The notes under the pieces: model-generated | What the model saw: only the letters and a program-made list of their open reading frames with translations | Database searches by the model: none | What the model was told of the DNA's origin: nothing | Shown here: piece after piece, positions 58,880 through 64,000 of the stretch | Position numbering within the stretch: the first letter of the stretch is position 1 | Layout: every line of letters begins with the position of its first letter | Made by a program: the position numbers and the translations under genes | Source: Candidatus Sulfotelmatobacter sp. | GTDB lineage: Bacteria; Acidobacteriota; Terriglobia; Terriglobales; Acidobacteriaceae | Assembly (NCBI GenBank): GCA_017883385.1 | Contig: JADGNQ010000009.1 | Coordinates: 20,339-84,338 of the forward strand | Reading direction: 5' to 3' | Length of the DNA: 64,000 bases

Positions 58880-59758
58880 CGGCCCGTTGAGTTGATCAAG
58901 ATCGGCGAGAAGAGCAAAACCGATGAAGAGTGGCGGCTCGACCGAGGCGGTCACCAATATCGCCAGCAAGTAAACACCCCAGCCGTACCACAAGGTATGT
59001 CTGAAGGGATCAGGAACCAACATTCGCAGGCCGTGGTAAGTCGCATACCACGCAAGGTAAGAGCCCACCAGCGATTCTACGACCAACAGGAACAAAGCTC
59101 CTTCGTATCCGCTGCTCACTTCTACACTTCTCTTCAGCGCTGCCCCGGCCGAGATCTTTCCTCGGAGGATGATTGGAATAGCGGTTCCGAGCCAACTGAC
59201 GATGCTGGCGACCACGACAACACCGGTTACCGTCGCAGGCCAGATAGATCGTGAAAAGTGTGCCCAGCCGATCAGCTTGGCTGCGGCAAGCTGAACAAAC
59301 TCGGCCACAGCCAAGCCTGCCCCGAAAGCACAAAACGTAATCATGGCCGCGAGAAGAAGAACTCCAAAATGCTCACGCGCACGCTGATGGCTGTCGTGCT
59401 TCCAAGCTATGTCGGGGTCGTCCTCTTCCAAACCGTTCACGACGGTTGCAACTGCTGCCAACGCGAAACAGCCGAGAAACCAACTGACGAAGAAGCCTCC
59501 GAAGCGTAACGCCAATCCCTCAACGACTTCACCGAAGCGATAACGCGTCTCGCCTCGCGGGATGCTCCGGAGGATTGCGGTGGCCCATTGGTCTGACAAC
59601 AAGACAACAATCGTGGCCAACACCGAGGTTGGCGCCATTATGGCAAACCACCGACGGAATTGATCTCGATAGAGATCGTGGACCCGCTGAAGAAGGAATC
59701 CGGGACGAGGGAGAGGTTCGGCCTCAACTTGCGACGCGGGCGGCCAGTTCGATTCCAC
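58841..59758 (-). CDS. Multi-pass membrane protein
   Basis: A protein of 305 residues with about six helices ([109 protein letters not shown]). The layout recalls YckC/glycerophosphoryl-diester-phosphodiesterase-type integral membrane domains, without certainty. Its start overlaps the end of the PD-(D/E)XK-like gene by 35 nt, so the two are translationally linked. Confidence 0.75.
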   Translation of the reverse strand: MESNWPPASQVEAEPLPRPGFLLQRVHDLYRDQFRRWFAIMAPTSVLATIVVLLSDQWATAILRSIPRGETRYRFGEVVEGLALRFGGFFVSWFLGCFALAAVATVVNGLEEDDPDIAWKHDSHQRAREHFGVLLLAAMITFCAFGAGLAVAEFVQLAAAKLIGWAHFSRSIWPATVTGVVVVASIVSWLGTAIPIILRGKISAGAALKRSVEVSSGYEGALFLLVVESLVGSYLAWYATYHGLRMLVPDPFRHTLWYGWGVYLLAILVTASVEPPLFIGFALLADLDQLNGPLLPRSQHPPYIH

Positions 59759-61280
59759 GCTTAGTCTCAGGGCGCTTCCGGAACACGACTTTTACTCCTT
59801 CTCGCCAGTGCTCGTCAATGCCCACGAACTCCCATTGAATTTCTGGAGAGATATAGCGCAAGAGGATGTCCGTTGCGGGATGAACGTGGAAGGCCGGCGC
59901 CACGAGATAGAGAAGGGGCTTCTCGGGTGACAGTTCGCGGTCGGGGAAGTATCCGAAGTGGGGGAATTCTCCGCGACTGTGATGCCATTCCACCCTCGAC
60001 CAGTAGTCCAGCCCCTGCAGTGGCAGGTGGATATCTTCGTCGGCCTTGAGTTCTACCACTGCCAGCCGACCGTCGCGCGTGGTGGTTAGAACGTCAAGCA
60101 TGGCGCGGTCCGCGGCAGAAAATGCGGGGACTTGCGAATACTGCGACTGTGGTTCCAGGCGCTCGTCGACAACGCTGACATCGGCTACTACCAGGGACTC
60201 GAGCCAGCGCTCGGGATGCATGCGAAACAGCGGGTGCTGGCGCGGGCCGTAGGGATGGCGAGTGTCACGCACAGCGGTGAGCAACTGCAGAAAGAAGGCC
60301 CAATTGCGGTGATCGAGGATCCGCTCTTCGGCGCCGACGCCAAAGACGATCTCTTGCTTGCTGCGGAAGGTCGTGGCCTCAGCGTCCATGCGGGCCCGGG
60401 CAAACTCCAGACCGCGCCAGCGAAAGGCGAGTTCTGCGGCCGAAAGAACGGCGATCTCGCAGTTGGGCAGGATCGTCCTGATTTTGGCGATGGACTCGGC
60501 AAACCTCTCGAGCGCGGCGGTGTCGTTGGTCGCGTGTACGAGGCGCGTGGCGACGTTGCCGCGGTCGGAGCAGTCGATCTCCACCAAGCAGTCGTGACGC
60601 TCGTCCAGTTCAAACAGAGTCCACTTGGCGGCGGCCCGGTTCAGGTTGGCCATGCGCTCGCGGACCAGCGCGGAACATCCGTGAGGCACAAACAGGTTGA
60701 GGCCTTCGACCAGGAACTTGCCGGGCTGGGACTGACGGCACACGTCGAGCCAGAGGATGCCGAAGGTGAGGGCTGCGTCGATGGAAGCCTGGGTTTCTGA
60801 GGCATTGACTCCCAGAACCGCGAAGGCCGACTGGCCCTGCCGCAGCAGGCCCCGCGCATAGATTGGGCCGAAAGACTTCTCCAGGTCGACGCCGGTCGTG
60901 AGACGGGTGATGGCGAAGCCGGGGAAGTGGCGCTCGAGTGTATGGCGCAGCTTTTGCTCGTAGCTGGCCCGAGCCAGCTTTCTGGCAGAGGGCGTCCGGC
61001 GGTCGCGTTCACGACAAATCTCGAGCTTGGTCGGGCGCGACTGGCCCAGGCGTTGCACCGCCAGACGCAGGGTGCCATTCTTCACCTCGGCGTCGATCAC
61101 GCGGCGGACGGTGTTGCGCTCCGCTGACCACAGGTGGAGCAGGCATTTGTTGTACTCCCCGGAAATCGAGTACTTGGAGCGGCCTAGATCAAAGGCAACG
61201 GCGCCGTCCTCGAGCACGACCGCTCCCGAGGCCTCGCTGAGGAAGTCCTGCACGGTTTGGGTTAGGGCGTCTGGGCTCAC
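59724..61280 (-). CDS. PD-(D/E)XK-like nuclease-fold protein
   Basis: A protein of 518 residues, soluble. The N-terminal part is uncharacterised (AVAFDLGRSKYSISGEYNKCLLHLWSAER). Near residues 395-430 the segment ADRAMLDVLTTTRDGRLAVVELKADEDIHLPLQGLDYW fits the PD-(D/E)XK core: Asp, a beta-turn, E-x-K, then a conserved Gln-Tyr-type helix. This fold is used by restriction, repair and mobile-element nucleases. There is no adjacent methylase. The downstream membrane-protein gene overlaps it. The nuclease call is based on this one motif. Confidence 0.65.
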   Translation of the reverse strand: MSPDALTQTVQDFLSEASGAVVLEDGAVAFDLGRSKYSISGEYNKCLLHLWSAERNTVRRVIDAEVKNGTLRLAVQRLGQSRPTKLEICRERDRRTPSARKLARASYEQKLRHTLERHFPGFAITRLTTGVDLEKSFGPIYARGLLRQGQSAFAVLGVNASETQASIDAALTFGILWLDVCRQSQPGKFLVEGLNLFVPHGCSALVRERMANLNRAAAKWTLFELDERHDCLVEIDCSDRGNVATRLVHATNDTAALERFAESIAKIRTILPNCEIAVLSAAELAFRWRGLEFARARMDAEATTFRSKQEIVFGVGAEERILDHRNWAFFLQLLTAVRDTRHPYGPRQHPLFRMHPERWLESLVVADVSVVDERLEPQSQYSQVPAFSAADRAMLDVLTTTRDGRLAVVELKADEDIHLPLQGLDYWSRVEWHHSRGEFPHFGYFPDRELSPEKPLLYLVAPAFHVHPATDILLRYISPEIQWEFVGIDEHWREGVKVVFRKRPETKRGIELAARVAS

Positions 61281-61419
61281 GACTGGAATTGTTCACATTC
61301 GGAGAGGCGGTGTCTGTGACGAGTGACCATCGTCATCGGGGTGGAGTGTGGAAGATATGGCGGGGGTGGGCCGGATCGGATTCCCCTGTGGGATAATAAA
61401 GGGACCGGCGACAAATGGT

Positions 61420-61500
61420 GTGTCCTGCCTCAGGGGTTAATGCCCTGACATTTTGTAGGACTAACGGCACAGCTAGAAGCCGTGCCCGTCCCAAAGTCAT
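61420..61500. repeat. REP-like repeat before tldD
   Basis: CAGGGGTTAATGCCCTG and GGCACAGCTAGAAGCCGTGCC form two hairpins joined by TGTAGGACTAAC. The second half resembles sequence near 14000-14045. No gene is seen in 61281-61569. Confidence 0.5.
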
Positions 61501-61569
61501 TTGGGAGACCGGTTTAAATGGGGTGGCTTGCTGACGAGTCCTGTCTGAACTCAGCAGCATCTAAATCAC

Positions 61570-63036
61570 GTGGATAAACAACCTCTGGATAAACAACGGT
61601 TCTTCTTCGAGCATTACGGGCTGACCGAGCGCGATCTGGAACACTACCTTGGAGCCGCGCTTTCGGCTGGCGGCGATTACGCCGATCTCTACTTCGAATA
61701 TCTTTCGTCGACCTCGCTGATGGTGGACGAGTCGATGGTGAAGTCGGCCTCGCAGGGCATTTCCGTGGGCTGCGGGGTGCGGGTGGTTTCTGGGGAGCGG
61801 ACTGGCTACGCCTATACTGACGACCTTTCCGCGAATCGCATCCTGCATGCGGCGCGGACGGCGGCGCTGATAGCCAGTGCTCCGGCGAAAACTACCGTTG
61901 CCGGCTTTCAGAAGGCGGCGGCGCGCAGTCTGTATCCTGTGACGCTGCCCTCGGTGGACGCGGAAATCAGTGCCAAGGTTGAACTGGTGATGCGGGCCGA
62001 CAAGTCGGCACGCGCTTATGATCCGCGAATTCAGGAAGTGCGGGCCGGCTATGCCGACGAACTACGGAATATTCTGGTGGTGGGGTCGGATGGAACGTTC
62101 GCGGAAGACTCGCAGCCGCTGGCGCGCATGAACGTGTCGTGCATCGCCAAGACCGAGGGTAATTCTGCCCGCGGGACTTCTGGCGGTGGCGGGCGGGTCG
62201 CGCTTGATTTCTTCTTCGGGGAGAAGACTCCGGAGCATTTCGCCCGGGAATCGGCGCGGCAGGCGATTTTGCAACTCGACGCGCGCGAGGCTCCGGCGGG
62301 CGAGATGGAAGTGGTCTTGGGCCCAGGATGGCCGGGAGTTCTACTGCACGAGGCTGTGGGACACGGATTGGAAGCGGACTTCAACCGCAAGAAAACTTCA
62401 GCGTTTGCAGGGCTGATTGGCAAGCGCGTAGCCAGCGAAAAGTGCACGGTGGTCGACAACGGGACCATGCCCTGGCGGCGCGGGTCGCTCAACGTGGACG
62501 ATGAAGGCGAGCCTACCCAGGAGACCGTGCTCATCGAAAATGGAATTCTCAAGGGATATCTCAGCGACAAGCTGTCTTCGCGGCTGATGGGAATTGCCGA
62601 CACCGGCAATGGACGCCGCGAAAGCTACGAGCACATTCCCATGCCTCGCATGACCAATACTTACATGCTGGCGGGGCAGGATAATCCGGAAGATATTATT
62701 CGCTCGGTGAAGCGTGGCATTTATGCGGTGAACTTCGGGGGCGGCCAGGTGGACATCACCAACGGAAAGTTCGTCTTCTCCGCCTCTGAGGCGTACATGA
62801 TTGAAGACGGCCAGATCACCGCGCCGATCAAGGGCGCGACGCTGATCGGAAACGGGCCGGACGTGCTGACGCGGGTTTCGATGGTGGGCAACGATCTGAA
62901 ACTCGACGAAGGCGTCGGCACTTGCGGGAAAGACGGACAGGCCGTGCCGGTGGGCGTGGGGATTCCGACGCTGAAGATTGATCGGCTGACCGTGGGCGGG
63001 ACGGCGAGGAAAGATCCCGGCGGATTCATGCAGTAA
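61570..63036 (+). CDS. tldD: TldD metalloprotease subunit
   Basis: A protein of 488 residues from a GTG. It has the zinc motif HEAVGHGLEADF (HExxxH), the family segments DYADLYFEY and GCGVRVVSGERTGYAYTDDL, and the C-terminal GTCGKDGQAVPVGVGIPTLKI. TldD pairs with TldE/PmbA to cleave unfolded peptides and mature some ribosomal peptides. The pmbA-like gene starts about 120 nt downstream, separated by repeats. Confidence 0.96.
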   Translation: MDKQPLDKQRFFFEHYGLTERDLEHYLGAALSAGGDYADLYFEYLSSTSLMVDESMVKSASQGISVGCGVRVVSGERTGYAYTDDLSANRILHAARTAALIASAPAKTTVAGFQKAAARSLYPVTLPSVDAEISAKVELVMRADKSARAYDPRIQEVRAGYADELRNILVVGSDGTFAEDSQPLARMNVSCIAKTEGNSARGTSGGGGRVALDFFFGEKTPEHFARESARQAILQLDAREAPAGEMEVVLGPGWPGVLLHEAVGHGLEADFNRKKTSAFAGLIGKRVASEKCTVVDNGTMPWRRGSLNVDDEGEPTQETVLIENGILKGYLSDKLSSRLMGIADTGNGRRESYEHIPMPRMTNTYMLAGQDNPEDIIRSVKRGIYAVNFGGGQVDITNGKFVFSASEAYMIEDGQITAPIKGATLIGNGPDVLTRVSMVGNDLKLDEGVGTCGKDGQAVPVGVGIPTLKIDRLTVGGTARKDPGGFMQ

Positions 63037-63082
63037 AATTCGTTTGCCACGGATCTCACGGATATTCAAGAGTCTGTCATCC

Positions 63083-63145
63083 TGAGCGAAGCGAAGGACT
63101 CATGCACTTGCTTTCCTTCGTGTTCCTTCGTGCCCTTTGTGGTTA
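63083..63145. repeat. Two repeat fragments between tldD and pmbA
   Basis: GTCATCCTGAGCGAAGCGAAGGACTC (REP end) is followed by CCTTCGTGTTCCTTCGTG and CCTTTGTGGTTAAAG, a decayed ACCACAGAGGACAC element in reverse. Confidence 0.55.
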
Positions 63146-63155
63146 AAGATTTTCT

Positions 63156-64000
63156 ATGACCCCAGCGCAACTCGAAACGAAACCCGCGAAACCCGAAACC
63201 AACCTGAAAGATATCGCCCAGGATATTGTCCGACGCGCCATGGCCGGCGGGGCGACGGCCGCAGAGTGCGTAGTCCGCGAAGGCGACGAATTCTCTACCC
63301 TAGTCCGCCTAGGCCAAGTCGAAACTCTGAAAGAATCTGGATCGAAATCCATCGGTGTGCGGGTTTTCTTCGGACAGCGTGCTGCCAGCACGTACTCGAG
63401 CGATTTTTCACGCGCGGGGCTCGACCGCATGGTGAAGTCGGCGCTCGAGCTGGCCAAGATCACGTCTGAGGATCCGTTCGGCGGAATTCCCGAGGCGTCG
63501 CAACTCGGGTCGCTCTCCGGCGATCTTGCTCTTTACCACGAAGATGTTTACTCGCTCCCGGGCCCGGATCGCATTGACTACGCGCGTCGCGCGGAAAAGG
63601 CTGCACTCGATTTTGATCCGCGCATCAAGAATTCTGAAGGTGGATCGTTCGACGCCGCCACCGGCCACAAGGTTCTGGCAAATTCTCACGGCTTTGTCGG
63701 CGAGTACCGGCGGTCTTATTGCTCTGTAGCCGCCGTGCCCATCGCGCAGACCCCAGAAGGCGCGATGCAGCGCGATTACTGGTACTCGGTGGCGCGGACG
63801 CTGACGAAGCTGGATGCGCCGGAGCACGTTGGCAAGATTGCCGCCGAACGGACTCTGCGGCGTCTGGGCGCACGCAAGGTGAAGACGGCTCAAGTGCCGA
63901 TCATTTTCGATCCCATGGTTTCCACTTCCATCCTCGAACATATTTTCGAGGGGGTGAACGGAGACTCGGTGTATCGCGGGGCGTCGTTTCTTGCAGGCAA
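63156..64000 (+). CDS. pmbA: PmbA/TldE peptidase subunit (partial)
   Basis: The first 281 residues of a gene running off the window. It has the family N-terminus (IAQDIVRRAMAGGATAAECVVREGDEFSTL), ESGSKSIGVRVFFGQRAAST, SEGGSFDAATGHKVLANSHG and VPIIFDPMVSTSILEHIF. Like TldE it lacks the HExxxH motif in the visible part and should partner TldD. No strong Shine-Dalgarno precedes the ATG. Confidence 0.93.
   Translation, partial: MTPAQLETKPAKPETNLKDIAQDIVRRAMAGGATAAECVVREGDEFSTLVRLGQVETLKESGSKSIGVRVFFGQRAASTYSSDFSRAGLDRMVKSALELAKITSEDPFGGIPEASQLGSLSGDLALYHEDVYSLPGPDRIDYARRAEKAALDFDPRIKNSEGGSFDAATGHKVLANSHGFVGEYRRSYCSVAAVPIAQTPEGAMQRDYWYSVARTLTKLDAPEHVGKIAAERTLRRLGARKVKTAQVPIIFDPMVSTSILEHIFEGVNGDSVYRGASFLAG

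Noticed and set aside
61382..61560. Possible structured RNA gene before tldD
   Set aside because: The hairpins match dispersed REP-like repeats seen elsewhere in the window, and no known RNA family was recognised.

Overview
The window is about 64 kb of GC-rich chromosomal DNA and most resembles an Acidobacteriota (Terriglobia-like) genome. The reasons are an ADOP-type duplicated permease, a carboxypeptidase-regulatory-domain TonB receptor, many lineage-typical exported hypotheticals, an hpnH hopanoid gene and a heavy load of short palindromic repeats. No insertion sequence, prophage, CRISPR array, rRNA or tRNA was recognised.

The core of the window is the replication-origin neighbourhood. 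From about 20 to 27.5 kb lie rsmG, a spacer with four parS-like palindromes, parA, a very large KAP-type NTPase gene and parB. From 36.8 to 44.3 kb come jag, yidC, yidD, rnpA and rpmH (all minus strand), then dnaA and dnaN (plus strand). By eye the plus strand is C-rich to about 21 kb and mostly G-rich after it. That places a skew switch at the parS spacer, not at dnaA.

Left arm (0-20 kb): the edge of an RHS-type (DUF6531-like) gene, an EF-G paralogue, a TacA/TacT-like toxin-antitoxin pair with a palindromic operator, an ADOP permease, a DUF962 protein, an exported truncated haemoglobin, a Cys/His-rich secreted protein beside a TonB receptor, a CRP-like/DUF1003 protein, a CusF-SCO fusion with a VKOR-type oxidoreductase (likely copper or disulfide handling), a TMEM175-type channel, a frameshifted membrane-protein gene, a hybrid histidine kinase, and a GbsR-like regulator with two matching operators next to the deletion remnant of an NAD(P)-binding gene.

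Middle and right arm (27-64 kb): a secreted clan-A glycosidase, an ankyrin protein, a prolyl oligopeptidase, a MacB-like permease pair, MscL fused to a zinc ribbon, a rhodanese / ECF sigma / OsmC operon, hpnH, a POTRA protein, a STAS protein, a degenerate receiver protein, DUF2911, exported repeat and OmpA proteins, DinB, a PD-(D/E)XK-like protein with a membrane partner, and the tldD-pmbA pair, the last running off the window.

The most unusual items are three. First, the gene wedged between parA and parB encodes a degenerate trypsin-like domain, two Clp-N repeats and a membrane-anchored KAP NTPase. Second, a three-hairpin repeat has conserved spacing and covarying stems, with three copies inside the rpmH-rnpA-yidD-yidC-jag cluster. 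Third, short palindromic repeats have been absorbed in frame into essential genes (rsmG, parB).
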